In this document: positions 16,798 through 25,822 of the stretch, in pieces
Layout: each line of letters starts with the position of its first letter
Numbering within the stretch: the stretch's first letter is position 1
Program-made: the position numbers and the translations under genes
The notes under the pieces: generated by a model
The model's database searches: none
What the model saw: the letters and a program-made list of their open reading frames with translations, nothing else
Told to the model about the DNA's origin: nothing
Assembly (NCBI RefSeq): GCF_900110655.1
Contig: NZ_FOEQ01000005.1
Location: 1-64,000 of the forward strand
DNA: 64,000 nt
Reading direction: 5' to 3'
Source: Pseudomonas soli
Lineage (GTDB): Bacteria; Pseudomonadota; Gammaproteobacteria; Pseudomonadales; Pseudomonadaceae

Positions 16798-17349
16798 ATG
16801 AAGGGTGCCAAGGCCGATGCCTTGCTGCTGGTGGATGTGCAGTGCGCTTTCATGGAGGGCGCCGATGCGGTGCCTGGCCACCTGGCCCTGCAGCAGAGCA
16901 TCGCCCGCTTGCTCGGCCGCGCCCGCCAGGCCGGGGTGGCGGTGATCTTCCTGGAGAACGACGGTGCGCCGGGCAGCCCGGATGCCCCGCACAGTGCCGG
17001 CTGGCAGTTGTATTTTCCGCCTGCGCGGGGCGAGCACGTGCTGTTCAAGACCGAGGACGATGGCTTTCTCGAAACCGCTTTGCAAACCCTGCTCAACGAC
17101 CTCGGGGCCCGGCGCCTGGTCCTGTGTGGCGTGCTCTCGGAAATGTGCCTGGCTGCCACTGCCCGTGCCGCGCTGCACAGGGGCTTCGATGTGTTGCTGC
17201 CCCACGATGCCCACGCCACCTACGACGTGCCCCCCGGCCCTGGCGGCTCGCCGGGTGTGCCCGCCGCCCTGGCAGCCCGGGCGGCGGAGTGGTCGCTGGG
17301 GGACGAAGTGCAGATCCTGCCCGGCGTCGAGGCCGTGGCGTTCGCTTGA
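16798..17349 (+). CDS. Isochorismatase-like cysteine hydrolase
   Basis: A 183-residue single-domain hydrolase of the isochorismatase superfamily. The catalytic triad can be assigned: Asp in LLLVDVQ (about residue 13), Lys in LFKTEDDGF (about 85), and the nucleophilic Cys in CGVLSEMCLAAT (about 118). Such enzymes hydrolyse amides or ureas (nicotinamide, N-carbamoyl compounds, biuret) or vinyl ethers. Presence of the cysteine argues for an amidohydrolase rather than true isochorismatase. The ATG at 16798 follows AGGAGAGCTGCTG. Its stop is one base from the stop of the convergent GntR gene; the substrate is unknown. Confidence 0.85.
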   Translation: MKGAKADALLLVDVQCAFMEGADAVPGHLALQQSIARLLGRARQAGVAVIFLENDGAPGSPDAPHSAGWQLYFPPARGEHVLFKTEDDGFLETALQTLLNDLGARRLVLCGVLSEMCLAATARAALHRGFDVLLPHDAHATYDVPPGPGGSPGVPAALAARAAEWSLGDEVQILPGVEAVAFA

Positions 17350-17350
17350 T

Positions 17351-18040
17351 TCAGCCGGCCTGATCCAGATCGAGTTTGGCCTCGAGGCGGTCCAGATGTT
17401 CATGCATCAGGCCCAGCGCTGCCTGGCCGTCGCCGTTTTCCACCGCGTCGATGATCGCCGCATGTTCCTGCCAGGCGCAGTGCTCGCAGCAGGGCGCTTC
17501 GTAGCGGGCGATGATCAGCGAAGTCATGGGTACCAGGCCATTGAGGAAACGCGCCAGCGGCGCGTTGGCGGCCATCTGCGCCAGCTTCATGTGGAACTCG
17601 CCGCCCAGGCGAATGGCCGTGCAGCGTTCGCCGCGTTCATGGTGCTGGCGTTCGCGTTCGACCAGTTGGCGTAGTTGGCGGATCTGTGCCGGGCGCGCGC
17701 GCTGGGTGGCCAGGCCGATCAGCGTGGTCTCTGCCAGGCGCCGGGCGCTGAGCACCTGGCGCGCCTGCTCAGGGTCGGGAGCGGCCAGGTGCGCGGTATG
17801 GCTGGGGCGCTGCACCACCACCTGCTGGTCGGACAGGCGCCCGAGCACCCGGCGGATAACGGTGCGGCTGACGCCGAAGGCATTGCCCAGCGCCTGCTCG
17901 GGCAGGGCGCTGCCCGGTGGCAGGCGCTGTTCGAGGATGGCATCGAACAGGCGGGGGTAGATCTGTTCCGCCGACAGGCGGGTCTCGCCGGCACCGAGCA
18001 GGGCAGGCAGGCGGGGGGCGGCTTGGGCGCAGGCGGTCAT
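17351..18040 (-). CDS. GntR-family transcriptional regulator, FCD subfamily (first)
   Basis: A 229-residue regulator. The N-terminal winged HTH (SAEQIYPRLFDAILEQRLPPGSALPEQALGNAFGVSRTVIRRVLGRL, about residues 23-69) is followed by a helical FCD effector domain (about 90-215), whose histidines (FHMKLAQ, CAWQEHAAII, MHEHLDRL) match the metal-binding type. It lies 19 bp downstream of another FCD regulator on the same strand, and both follow a DctA-like transporter gene. It probably senses an organic acid; the target is unknown. Confidence 0.88.
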   Translation of the reverse strand: MTACAQAAPRLPALLGAGETRLSAEQIYPRLFDAILEQRLPPGSALPEQALGNAFGVSRTVIRRVLGRLSDQQVVVQRPSHTAHLAAPDPEQARQVLSARRLAETTLIGLATQRARPAQIRQLRQLVERERQHHERGERCTAIRLGGEFHMKLAQMAANAPLARFLNGLVPMTSLIIARYEAPCCEHCAWQEHAAIIDAVENGDGQAALGLMHEHLDRLEAKLDLDQAG

Positions 18041-18059
18041 GGTCGCTCTCCTTCTTTGT

Positions 18060-18761
18060 TCAGTTGCCTGGTTGGTCGTCCGGGATATTCAGGGCGATGC
18101 CCATGCGCTGGCCCTCGGCGAGGATGTGCTGGCGCATCTGCTGGCTGGCCTTGGCGCTGTTGCGCTCACGGATGGCACGCACCACCGCCTCGTTTTCGCT
18201 GAGGCGCGCGGCCAGATGCTCGGGCGAATTGCGCAGCATGTCGGCACTCTGCTTGAGGGCATTGCCGGTCTGCTGCACGACACTCTGGAAGATCGGATTG
18301 GTGGTCAGCGCGAACAGCGCCTCGTGGAAGGCGATATAGGCATTGATGCCGGCCTCGCTGTCGCCGGCGTCGAGGGCTTCGCGCATGTCCATCAGGGTCA
18401 GGCGCAACTGGCCGATGTCCTGGCTGCCGGCCGATTGCGCCACCAAGCCGGCAATGAAGGGCTCGAGGGTGTAGCGCAGCTCGAGCACGTCGGCCAGGCT
18501 GGCCTCGGCGATGGTGTCCGGTTCTTGCGCCTGGCTGGCGTCGGCATCGAGCACCAGTACGCCCTTGCCCGGCATCGAGCGCACCAGGCCCAGGGTTTCC
18601 AGCACGATCACCGCCTCGCGCAGGCTGGGCCGGCTGATGCCCAGCTGTTCGGCCAGCTCGCGCTGGCCGGGCAGCATGTCACCGCTGCGCCACTGGCCAC
18701 GGGCCAGGGCCTGGCGGAGTTTCTCCACCACTGAATTGACTACGGTCGAAGAGCTGATCAC
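18060..18761 (-). CDS. GntR-family transcriptional regulator, FCD subfamily (second)
   Basis: A 233-residue FadR/LldR-like regulator. The winged HTH (VEKLRQALARGQWRSGDMLPGQRELAEQLGISRPSLREAVIVLETLGLV, residues about 11-60) and FCD domain are both intact. A GTG start at 18761 is chosen: it has AAGGAG six bases upstream and begins just before the DNA-binding domain, whereas the frame extended upstream encodes low-complexity basic residues. The gene follows the DctA-like gene (70-bp gap, same strand) and may regulate it. Confidence 0.87.
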   Translation of the reverse strand: MISSSTVVNSVVEKLRQALARGQWRSGDMLPGQRELAEQLGISRPSLREAVIVLETLGLVRSMPGKGVLVLDADASQAQEPDTIAEASLADVLELRYTLEPFIAGLVAQSAGSQDIGQLRLTLMDMREALDAGDSEAGINAYIAFHEALFALTTNPIFQSVVQQTGNALKQSADMLRNSPEHLAARLSENEAVVRAIRERNSAKASQQMRQHILAEGQRMGIALNIPDDQPGN

Positions 18762-18831
18762 GGTTCGCTCCTTGGTTGACGCTGCATCTTGGCCCTTGGC
18801 GGGCCGGCGCGGGGCGCCGGCGGCCTTGGGC

Positions 18832-20142
18832 TTAGAATTCCTGTTGATGGGGTTGGCCCTGCTTGCGGGTGGCCGGGGCGAAGCCGGGTTTATTGGCCAG
18901 CACATTGTTGGCGCGTTCGAGGTCGATGTCCTTCTCCCAGCGGGCGATGGCCACGGTGGCGACGCAGTTGCCGATCAGGTTGGTCAGCGCCCGGCCGATA
19001 CCCATGAACCAGTCGACTGCCAGCACCAGCACCAGGCCGACCACCGGGATCGCCGGGACCGCGGTCAGGGTGGCGGCGAGGATCACCAGGGCCGAACCTG
19101 GGATGCCGTGGGCGCCTTTGGAAGTCACCAGCGACACCAGAAGAATGGTCAGCAGGTCGGTCATGGCCAGCGGCGTGCCGGTGGCGTTGGCGATGAACAC
19201 GATGGCCAGGGTCAGGTAGATCGAGAAACCATCGAGGTTGAACGAGTAGCCCGTGGGGATCACCAGGCCGACGGTGGAGCTGCCGATGCCGAGGTGCTCG
19301 AGCTTGCGCATCACCTGGGGCAGCACGGCGTCAGAGGACGCAGTGCCGAGGACGATGGACAGTTCTTCGCGCAGGTATTTGATGAACGGCAGCAGCTTGA
19401 GCCCGGACAGACGCATTACCGTGCCGAGGATGATCAGCACGAAGCCGGCGCAGGTCAGGTAGAACAGTGCCACCAGGCCGCCCAGGTGCTGCAGCGAGCT
19501 CAGGCCGTATTTGCTGGTGGTGAAGGCGATGGCGCCGAACACGCCGATGGGGGCCAGGCGCACGATCATGCCCATGATGCGGAAGATTACATGGCTGAGC
19601 TCATTGATCAGCCGCGAAATGCCCGAGGCCGACTCACCGACCAGGTTCAGCGCGCTGCCGAACAATACCGAGAACAGCAACACCTGGAGGATGTTGTTGT
19701 CGGCGAAGGCGCCCACCACCGAAGTGGGGATCAGGTCCATGAGGAAAGTGGTGGTGCTGTGGATATGCGCGCCACGGTCGGCCAGGGCGCCGGCGTCCGC
19801 GCTGGACAGCTGGTCGAGGTGGATGTTGGCGCCGCTGCCGATGCCGGTGGAGAAGGCGAACACCAGGCCGATGACCAAGGCCAGGGTGGTCAGCACCTCG
19901 AAGTAGATCACCGACTTCAGGCCGATGCGCCCGACCTTCTTCAGGTCGCCGGCGCCGGAAATGCCGCTGACCACCACGCAGAACACGATCAGGCCGATGA
20001 GCATCTTGATCAGCTTGATGAAGCCGTCACCCAGGGGTTTGAGTTGCAGGGACAGGTCGGGGAAGCTCAGGCCGCAGATCACGCCGAGAGCGAGGCCGAG
20101 CACAACCTGGAGGAAAATCGAACGCGAACACCATTTGAGCAT
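18832..20142 (-). CDS. DctA-family dicarboxylate/amino-acid:cation symporter
   Basis: A 436-residue inner-membrane symporter of the DAACS family. The family signatures are present: LKPLGDGFIKLIKMLIG near residues 33-50, the serine-rich hairpin LGTASSDAVLPQVMRKLE, then PTGYSFNLDGFSIYLTLA and the substrate-binding helix with TSKGAHGIPGSALVILAATL. It imports C4-dicarboxylates or related acids with protons or sodium. It is clearly a divergent paralogue rather than textbook DctA (the N-terminus is MLKWCSRSIFLQVVLG). ATG 20142 matches the family start, although no good SD precedes it. The downstream FCD regulators are likely controllers. Confidence 0.85.
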   Translation of the reverse strand: MLKWCSRSIFLQVVLGLALGVICGLSFPDLSLQLKPLGDGFIKLIKMLIGLIVFCVVVSGISGAGDLKKVGRIGLKSVIYFEVLTTLALVIGLVFAFSTGIGSGANIHLDQLSSADAGALADRGAHIHSTTTFLMDLIPTSVVGAFADNNILQVLLFSVLFGSALNLVGESASGISRLINELSHVIFRIMGMIVRLAPIGVFGAIAFTTSKYGLSSLQHLGGLVALFYLTCAGFVLIILGTVMRLSGLKLLPFIKYLREELSIVLGTASSDAVLPQVMRKLEHLGIGSSTVGLVIPTGYSFNLDGFSIYLTLAIVFIANATGTPLAMTDLLTILLVSLVTSKGAHGIPGSALVILAATLTAVPAIPVVGLVLVLAVDWFMGIGRALTNLIGNCVATVAIARWEKDIDLERANNVLANKPGFAPATRKQGQPHQQEF

Positions 20143-20351
20143 GGGAGGAGTCTCTGGTCGGTGTCCTTGCCCCCCAAGCCACACGGAGCGAAAGAGTGCA
20201 GGACTTAATTATTGTGGTCTTACCGGTTTGTTCACTGCGTGGGCTATAAAACGCCGATTTTCCGCATAATGCAAGGTTTTTTGGCCTTACCGGTCTGACC
20301 AGTTATGGTGCAGTGATAGGCAATCTGCTCTAGGGTGGTGCGCGGGGGATT

Positions 20352-20666
20352 TCACAGCTTGGCGAGCACCTGATCGACGGCTGCGATCAGCTTGCCGAGG
20401 TCCTTGGGGGGGGCACTGTGGATGACGCCGAAAAGATAGGCGCGTTGTTCATCTTCGTCATCGGGGTCGCTGAAGAACACTTTCGGCTTGACCCCCAACG
20501 CCTCGGCAAAACTTATCAGTGACTCGATGCTGGGGGTATAAGTGCCGGTTTCGAAACGGCTGATGGTCTTGGGGTCGAAGCCGGTTCGCTCGCCCAGTTG
20601 TGCCTGAGTGAAGCCTGCCAGTTTGCGGTAGCGGCGCAGGGCAGGACCTAGACCTGTTCTCGTCAT
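20352..20666 (-). CDS. XRE-family helix-turn-helix regulator
   Basis: A 104-residue DNA-binding protein. The Cro/C1-type HTH occupies residues about 8-62 (LRRYRKLAGFTQAQLGERTGFDPKTISRFETGTYTPSIESLISFAEALG). The tail is acidic (FFSDPDDEDEQ) and ends in a short helix, possibly for dimerisation. No partner toxin gene is adjacent, so I do not call it an antitoxin. A direct-repeat candidate operator lies 33-49 bp upstream. Bases 20143-20351, between it and the transporter, contain nothing I can support. Confidence 0.85.
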   Translation of the reverse strand: MTRTGLGPALRRYRKLAGFTQAQLGERTGFDPKTISRFETGTYTPSIESLISFAEALGVKPKVFFSDPDDEDEQRAYLFGVIHSAPPKDLGKLIAAVDQVLAKL

Positions 20667-20698
20667 CGCTTAATTCCCATTTAGAATCAAGCACTTAA

Positions 20699-20715
20699 CG
20701 ATATATGTCGATATA
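20699..20715. promoter_or_regulatory. Candidate operator of the XRE regulator
   Basis: CGATATA-TGT-CGATATA is a direct repeat with 10-bp periodicity in an AT-rich island upstream of the XRE start codon, suited to two protomers on one DNA face. A second repeat, GAATTC-GTA-GAATTC, lies at 20759-20773 in the same 276-bp gap that leads to the aer-like gene. Function is inferred only. Confidence 0.35.
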
Positions 20716-20942
20716 GCGCAACGCCATGATTCATCACCTTTATTTGCAAAATGTGATGGAATTCGTAGAATTCGCCACTTTGATTGATCAGTCATTCAAG
20801 TAGTCATCCAGGGTGATCCGGTCATCCACCGGCCCGCGTGCAAGCGGTGTCGGAAATTGGAACTGATCCAGGATGAACGGTTCCGGCGCCGCTGGCCTTC
20901 TGTCAGGCCGCGTGTCGGGCGGTGTATGAAGGGAGTCTTGTC

Positions 20943-22508
20943 GTGCGTCAAAACCTGCCGGTGAATCCGGTCGAGCAAAGTTTTCCCGAGCACCAGCGGC
21001 TCATTTCGGCCACCGACACGGCCAGCCTGATTACCTATTGCAACGCCGAGTTCGCCGCCATCAGCGGCTTTAGCCAGGAAGAGCTGATCGGCAGCCCGCA
21101 CAACCTGGTGCGCCATCCGGACATGCCAGAGGCGGTGTTCGAACGGATGTGGCAGTACCTCAAGGCGGGCCACAGCTGGATGGGCATCGTCAAGAACCGT
21201 TGCCGCAACGGCAACTTCTATTGGGTCAACGCCTACGTCACGCCGATGCTCGAGAATGGCCAGGTGATCGGCTACGAGTCGGTGCGTGTGCGCCCGACCC
21301 GGGAGCAGGTGGCCCGTGCCGAGGCGTTGTATGCCCGGCTGCGCGACGGCAAGGCAGCGCTGTCGCCGGCCCGGCGTGTGGCATTGCTCGGCCGGGCCAT
21401 GGTGCTGCCAGTGTTGGCTGGGACCCTGGCCATTGCCGGCCACCAGCTGCTCCCAGATCTACCTGCACAGGGCTTGACCTTGGCGTTGTTCGCCGGCGTC
21501 GGGCTGTGGGCGCATGGCCGCATGGGGCTGCACTTGCAGCGCATCGTCCGGGTGGCCGACAACGCCTTCAGCGACCCGGTTGCGGCCTTGACCTACAGTG
21601 ACCTGCCGGGCGCCGCCGGGCAGTTGGAGTTGATCCTGGTCAGCGAGGAGGCGCGCCTGAAGACCGCGCTGACTCGTTTGAGCGACCTTGCCGCGCAGAT
21701 GGCCGGCGCCGCCCAGGATGCCGGGCGGCTTTCACGCAGCACCGAATCGGCGTTGCTGGAACAGCGTGCCGAGACTGACCTGACCGCCACCGCCATGACT
21801 GAGATGGCGGCCTCGATCGGCGAGGTTGCTGGCCACGTTCAACTCACCGCCGAGCAGGCGCAGACCGCGCACCTGCTGGCCGGGCAGGGCAGCCAGGTGG
21901 CCGACGCCACGGGGGCTGCGATCCAGAGCCTGGCCGGTACGGTCGGGCAGATCAACCAGGCGGTCAACGATCTGGCCGGTCAGACCGGCGCCATCGCCGA
22001 GGCGGCCGGGATGATCCGCGCCATTGCTGAGCAGACCAACCTGTTGGCGCTCAACGCCGCCATTGAAGCTGCCCGCGCCGGGGAGCAGGGCCGTGGCTTT
22101 GCGGTGGTCGCCGACGAAGTGCGGGCCCTGGCTGACAAAACCCGCCAATCCACGCTGCATATCCAGTCGATCATCGACAGTTTGCGCGGTGGCGCCGAGC
22201 AGGCGGTGAGCATCGCCAGCCAGGGTATCGAGGGCGCGCAACAGGGCGTGACCCAGGTCGCCCTGACTCAGGAAGCGTTGCAGGGCATCCGCCACGCCGT
22301 GCAGCGCATCAGTGACATGAGTCAGCAGATGGCCGCTGCTTCGCATGAGCAATCCAGCGTTGCCGAGGATGTCTCGCGGCAAATCAATGGGGTGGCGGGC
22401 ACGGTCCAGCAGAGCGCGCACCGCGCCAATGCCGCCGCCGTGCGCGGCGCGGAGCTCGAGCAGGTGTGCGCCGGGCTGCGCGCCCTGGTGGAACGCTTCA
22501 ACCGCTAG
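20943..22508 (+). CDS. aer: Aer-type PAS-domain chemoreceptor (energy taxis)
   Basis: A 521-residue cytoplasm-facing receptor. Residues about 8-120 are a PAS domain of the FAD-binding Aer type ([42 protein letters not shown]). A hydrophobic stretch at about 148-190 anchors it in the membrane. The C-terminal signalling domain has [18 protein letters not shown]. Aer proteins sense redox/electron-transport state and drive aerotaxis. The GTG at 20943 is chosen because AAGGGA lies eight bases upstream and family members begin MRQNLPV. It is followed 12 bp later by a PAS-GGDEF-EAL gene, the same pair described in P. putida KT2440 (Aer1 with PP2258). Confidence 0.9.
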   Translation: MRQNLPVNPVEQSFPEHQRLISATDTASLITYCNAEFAAISGFSQEELIGSPHNLVRHPDMPEAVFERMWQYLKAGHSWMGIVKNRCRNGNFYWVNAYVTPMLENGQVIGYESVRVRPTREQVARAEALYARLRDGKAALSPARRVALLGRAMVLPVLAGTLAIAGHQLLPDLPAQGLTLALFAGVGLWAHGRMGLHLQRIVRVADNAFSDPVAALTYSDLPGAAGQLELILVSEEARLKTALTRLSDLAAQMAGAAQDAGRLSRSTESALLEQRAETDLTATAMTEMAASIGEVAGHVQLTAEQAQTAHLLAGQGSQVADATGAAIQSLAGTVGQINQAVNDLAGQTGAIAEAAGMIRAIAEQTNLLALNAAIEAARAGEQGRGFAVVADEVRALADKTRQSTLHIQSIIDSLRGGAEQAVSIASQGIEGAQQGVTQVALTQEALQGIRHAVQRISDMSQQMAAASHEQSSVAEDVSRQINGVAGTVQQSAHRANAAAVRGAELEQVCAGLRALVERFNR

Positions 22509-22520
22509 GTTGCGAGGCTT

Positions 22521-24212
22521 ATGGACGACAATTACCGCGCGGCTGTCGATGCGGCCGCGATCTTTTCCGAAACCGATTTGCGCGGTTGCATTACCTACGT
22601 CAACCAGCAGTTCTGCAGCATCTCAGGCTATAGCCGCGAGGAGCTGCTGGGTGCCAACCATCGCATCCTCAATTCCGGGCTGCACGAGCCGACCTTCTTC
22701 CTCGAGATGTGGCGCGCCTTGGCAGCTGGCCGGGTATGGAAGGGCGAAATCTGCAACCGGGCCAAGGACGGCTCGCTGTACTGGGTGGACAGCACCATGG
22801 TACCGCTGATCGACCCGCAGACCGGCAAGGTGCGCAAGTATGTGTCGATCCGCTTCGACGTCACCGAGAAGCGTCAGTTGTTGCACACCCTGCAGTGGCG
22901 CGTGGGGCACGACGTGCTGACCGGGCTACCCAACCGCGCCTATTTGTCCGACCTGCTCAACCAAGCCCTGGCGTTCTCTCGCCGCGAAAGCATTCCCCTG
23001 GCGGTATGCATGCTCGACCTCGATGGTTTCAAGGCGGTCAACGATGGCTATGGCCATGCCACTGGCGACCTGCTGCTGGTGGAGGTCGCCCAACGCCTGC
23101 AGCACATCCTGCGTGGCGGTGATGCCGTGGCGCGCCTGTCAGGGGACGAGTTCGTGCTGATCCTGCGGCATATCGAAGGTCCGCAGCAGCTGGATGCCGC
23201 GTTACGGCGCATTCTCCAGGCGCTGGCCGCGCCCTACACGGTACGCGAGCAGCCGTTGAGCCTGAGCGCGAGCATTGGTGTCACCCTGTTCCCGCAGGAC
23301 GACGAGGATGCCGACACCCTCGTGCGCCACGCCGACCAGGCCATGTATGTGGCCAAGCAGCGCGGACGCAATCGCTACCACCTGTTCGACGTGTCCCAGG
23401 AACTTGAGCTCAAGGCCACCCACCAGACCGTGGCGCGGGTGCGCCAGGCCCTTCGCCAGGGCGAGCTGTGCCTGCACTACCAGCCGAAGGTGAACATGCG
23501 CAGCGGACAAGTGATCGGTTTCGAAGCCTTGCTGCGCTGGATGCACCCCTCCAAGGGGCCGGTACCGCCGGGGGAGTTCCTGCCCTTTGTGGAGCAGACC
23601 GACCTGATCGTCGAGCTGGGCGAATGGGTCATCGACCAGGCTTTGACCCAGTTGCAGCAGTGGCAGCTGTCCGGACGCGATTGGTCACTGAGCGTCAACA
23701 TCGCCGCCCGCCAGTTGCAGCGCGGTGACTTCGCCCAGCGCCTGGAGCGCTTGCTGGCGCGCCATCCCGGGGTGTCGCCAGCGCGCCTGGACCTGGAGAT
23801 CGTCGAGTCGGTGGCGATCGACAACCTGCCGCGGGTCGGCCGCTGCCTGGATGCCTGCCGTGCATTGGGCGTGCGATTTTCCCTGGATGACTTCGGCACC
23901 GGCTACTCCTCGCTGAGCTACCTCAAGCGCCTGCCGGCGCAGACCATCAAGATCGACAAGTCCTTCGTGCGCGACATCCTGCATGACCATGACGACCTGG
24001 CCCTGACCGGCGCGGTGATCGGGCTTGCGCGGGCGTTCGGGCGTGAGGTGATCGCCGAAGGGGTGGAGAGTGTCGAGCATGGCCGGATACTGATGGAACT
24101 GGGGTGCGAGCTGGCTCAGGGGTATGGCATTTCCCGCCCCATGCCGGCGGATGAGTTGGCAAGGTGGGTGACCGATTACCGCCCACCTGTACAGTGGCAA
24201 GAGTTCTCCTGA
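22521..24212 (+). CDS. PAS-GGDEF-EAL cyclic-di-GMP turnover protein
   Basis: A 563-residue three-domain protein. The PAS domain (about residues 10-115) is similar to that of the adjacent Aer receptor. The GGDEF domain (about 125-290) carries the active-site loop as RLSGDEF, an SGDEF variant found in active cyclases. The EAL domain (about 305-555) has FEALLRW, DDFGTGYSS and KIDKSFV, and looks catalytically complete, so a bifunctional cyclase/phosphodiesterase is plausible. No membrane segment. It sits 12 bp after aer and probably shares its transcript; the KT2440 homologue PP2258 is known to affect motility through c-di-GMP. Confidence 0.9.
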   Translation: MDDNYRAAVDAAAIFSETDLRGCITYVNQQFCSISGYSREELLGANHRILNSGLHEPTFFLEMWRALAAGRVWKGEICNRAKDGSLYWVDSTMVPLIDPQTGKVRKYVSIRFDVTEKRQLLHTLQWRVGHDVLTGLPNRAYLSDLLNQALAFSRRESIPLAVCMLDLDGFKAVNDGYGHATGDLLLVEVAQRLQHILRGGDAVARLSGDEFVLILRHIEGPQQLDAALRRILQALAAPYTVREQPLSLSASIGVTLFPQDDEDADTLVRHADQAMYVAKQRGRNRYHLFDVSQELELKATHQTVARVRQALRQGELCLHYQPKVNMRSGQVIGFEALLRWMHPSKGPVPPGEFLPFVEQTDLIVELGEWVIDQALTQLQQWQLSGRDWSLSVNIAARQLQRGDFAQRLERLLARHPGVSPARLDLEIVESVAIDNLPRVGRCLDACRALGVRFSLDDFGTGYSSLSYLKRLPAQTIKIDKSFVRDILHDHDDLALTGAVIGLARAFGREVIAEGVESVEHGRILMELGCELAQGYGISRPMPADELARWVTDYRPPVQWQEFS

Positions 24213-24494
24213 GCGAAGGCGCCGGTCTGTCTATCGGCGGCGGAAGGCGGTTTGATGATTCTCGTGAAATTGGTCATTGGCGAACCCGTGCTTTCAGCAG
24301 AGCGCCGTCAACCCGTTCGAGCGCGACCGGTACGCGGTGGTTGAAGCGTCCGGCGCTCAGGTCGAACCTTTACGCAATGCCACCCAGGCGAGGCGGGGGA
24401 AGCAGTTAGCGAGGGATCGCTGCTGCTTCATGCATGAAAAGAATAGCGAGCCTGGTGGTGCGCGCCTGGCCGGGGCTACATGGATAGCACCCGT
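24213..24494. other. Intergenic region without a supported gene
   Basis: This 282-bp gap separates the convergent c-di-GMP gene and the Lrp/AsnC gene. A plus-strand open stretch (24277 on) reads like a fragment with NPFERDRYAVVEASG, but it has no ribosome-binding site and runs into the opposite gene. It may be a relic of a lost gene. I see no repeat or RNA. Confidence 0.4.
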
Positions 24495-24986
24495 TCAGGT
24501 CATGGGCGCCGTGCTCTTCACCGCCGCCAGCTCCGGATGCGCCACCAGTTTGTCGATATGCAGCTCGTCGTTGTTCATCCAGGTCTCGGTCAGCACCCGG
24601 TAGTGCTCCATGTCGCGGCAGCGCATGCGCAGGCTGTAGTCGAAGTGCCCGCTGATCAGCTGGCACTCGTAGACCTGCGGGCAGGTGCGCACGGTGGCTT
24701 CGAAGGCCCGCTGCGCCGAGCGCCCGCTCTGGTTGGACAAGGCCACCAGCACCAGCAGCGACAACCCCGGGGAGACCTGCTGCAGGTCGATGATTGCCCC
24801 ATATCCGCGGATCACTCCGCGCCGCTCCAGCTTGCGCACACGCTCCAGGCAGGGCCTGGGGGTCAGGTGCACGAGGGTGGAGAGCTTTTCATAGGTGATC
24901 CTTCCGTGGTGGCGCAGCACGTCGATGATCGCTTCATCGATGCGATCCAGCGGTGTGGCGGCAGGGGTGATGGCCTTGGTATCCAT
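24495..24986 (-). CDS. Lrp/AsnC-family transcriptional regulator
   Basis: A 163-residue feast/famine regulator. The N-terminal HTH (LDRIDEAIIDVLRHHGRITYEKLSTLVHLTPRPCLERVRKLERRGVIRGYGAIID) is followed by the RAM ligand-binding domain (LSLLVLVALSNQ..., VYECQLISGHFDYSLRMRCRD). Such proteins form octamers that wrap DNA and respond to amino acids. ATG 24986 fits the usual short N-terminus. It is the last gene of the minus-strand amino-acid import/catabolism locus, 13 bp after the ABC ATPase, so it most likely regulates that locus, perhaps through the palindromes at 28267-28351 and 30449-30494. Confidence 0.9.
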   Translation of the reverse strand: MDTKAITPAATPLDRIDEAIIDVLRHHGRITYEKLSTLVHLTPRPCLERVRKLERRGVIRGYGAIIDLQQVSPGLSLLVLVALSNQSGRSAQRAFEATVRTCPQVYECQLISGHFDYSLRMRCRDMEHYRVLTETWMNNDELHIDKLVAHPELAAVKSTAPMT

Positions 24987-24999
24987 ATGCGGCGTGACT

Positions 25000-25818
25000 T
25001 CACTTGAGGCGGTTGGAGAGGAACTGCCGCAGGCGCTCGCTCTGTGGCCGGTCGAGGATCTCGGCGCTGCCGCTTTCCTCGACCAGGCCCTGGTGCAGGA
25101 ACAGCACCTGGCTCGATACCTGGCGGGCAAACCCCATTTCATGGGTGACCATGAGCATGGTACGTCCTTCCTCGGCGAGCGTCTGTATCACCTTGAGCAC
25201 TTCGCCGACCAGCTCCGGGTCGAGTGCCGAGGTGGGCTCGTCGAACAGGATGATTTCCGGCTCCATGGCCAGCGCCCGGGCGATGGCCACGCGCTGTTGC
25301 TGGCCGCCGGAGAGAAACGCCGGATACTGCTCGGCGGCGCGGGCCGGCAGGCCGACCTTGTCCAGGTACTTGCGCGCCCGCGCCTCGGCTTCGCTGGCGC
25401 TGATCCCCAGCACCTTGCGTGGCGCCAGGCAAATGTTTTCCAGCACGGTCAGGTGGCTCCACAGGTTGAAGTGCTGGAACACCATGGCCAGACGCGTGCG
25501 CAGGTTCTGCAACTGGGCCGGTGGCGGGGTGCGGGTGCCGGGGTGGATCTCCAGGGTCTGGCCGTCGAGGGTGATGCTGCCGGCATTGGGCTGCTCGAGG
25601 AAGTTGATGCAGCGCAGGAAGGTGCTCTTGCCCGAGCCGCTGGCGCCGATCAGGCTGATCACGTCGCCCTTGCGCGCCTGCAGCGAGACGCCCTTGAGCA
25701 CCTGGTGCTCGCCGTAGTGCTTGTGCAGGCCCTCGACGCTGAGCTTGATCGCGCCAGTATGGGCGTGCGCCCTTGGAGCCTGGGCGAAGGTGGAAAGTGG
25801 TAGTGCGGTAGCAGTCAT
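25000..25818 (-). CDS. Polar amino-acid ABC transporter ATP-binding protein
   Basis: A 272-residue ATPase of the HisP/AotP/GlnQ family that powers the importer encoded upstream. It has Walker [11 protein letters not shown]-loop VFQHFNLW, signature LSGGQQQRVA, Walker B EIILFDEPTSALD, and the switch histidine in MVTHEMGFA. It starts with about 30 low-complexity residues before the ABC core (IKLSVEGLHKHYG). The ATG at 25818 follows GAGG and starts four bases after the permease stop, showing tight operon coupling. An in-frame ATG at 25842 would overlap the permease and is less likely. Confidence 0.9.
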   Translation of the reverse strand: MTATALPLSTFAQAPRAHAHTGAIKLSVEGLHKHYGEHQVLKGVSLQARKGDVISLIGASGSGKSTFLRCINFLEQPNAGSITLDGQTLEIHPGTRTPPPAQLQNLRTRLAMVFQHFNLWSHLTVLENICLAPRKVLGISASEAEARARKYLDKVGLPARAAEQYPAFLSGGQQQRVAIARALAMEPEIILFDEPTSALDPELVGEVLKVIQTLAEEGRTMLMVTHEMGFARQVSSQVLFLHQGLVEESGSAEILDRPQSERLRQFLSNRLK

Positions 25819-25822
25819 GTTT

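Noticed and set aside
20352..20666. XRE gene as an antitoxin of a toxin-antitoxin pair
   Set aside because: No small toxin-like gene on either side; the nearest genes are a transporter and a chemoreceptor.
24277..24603. Small plus-strand open frame after the GGDEF-EAL gene
   Set aside because: No ribosome-binding site, no recognised motif, and it runs into the opposite Lrp/AsnC gene; at most a remnant.
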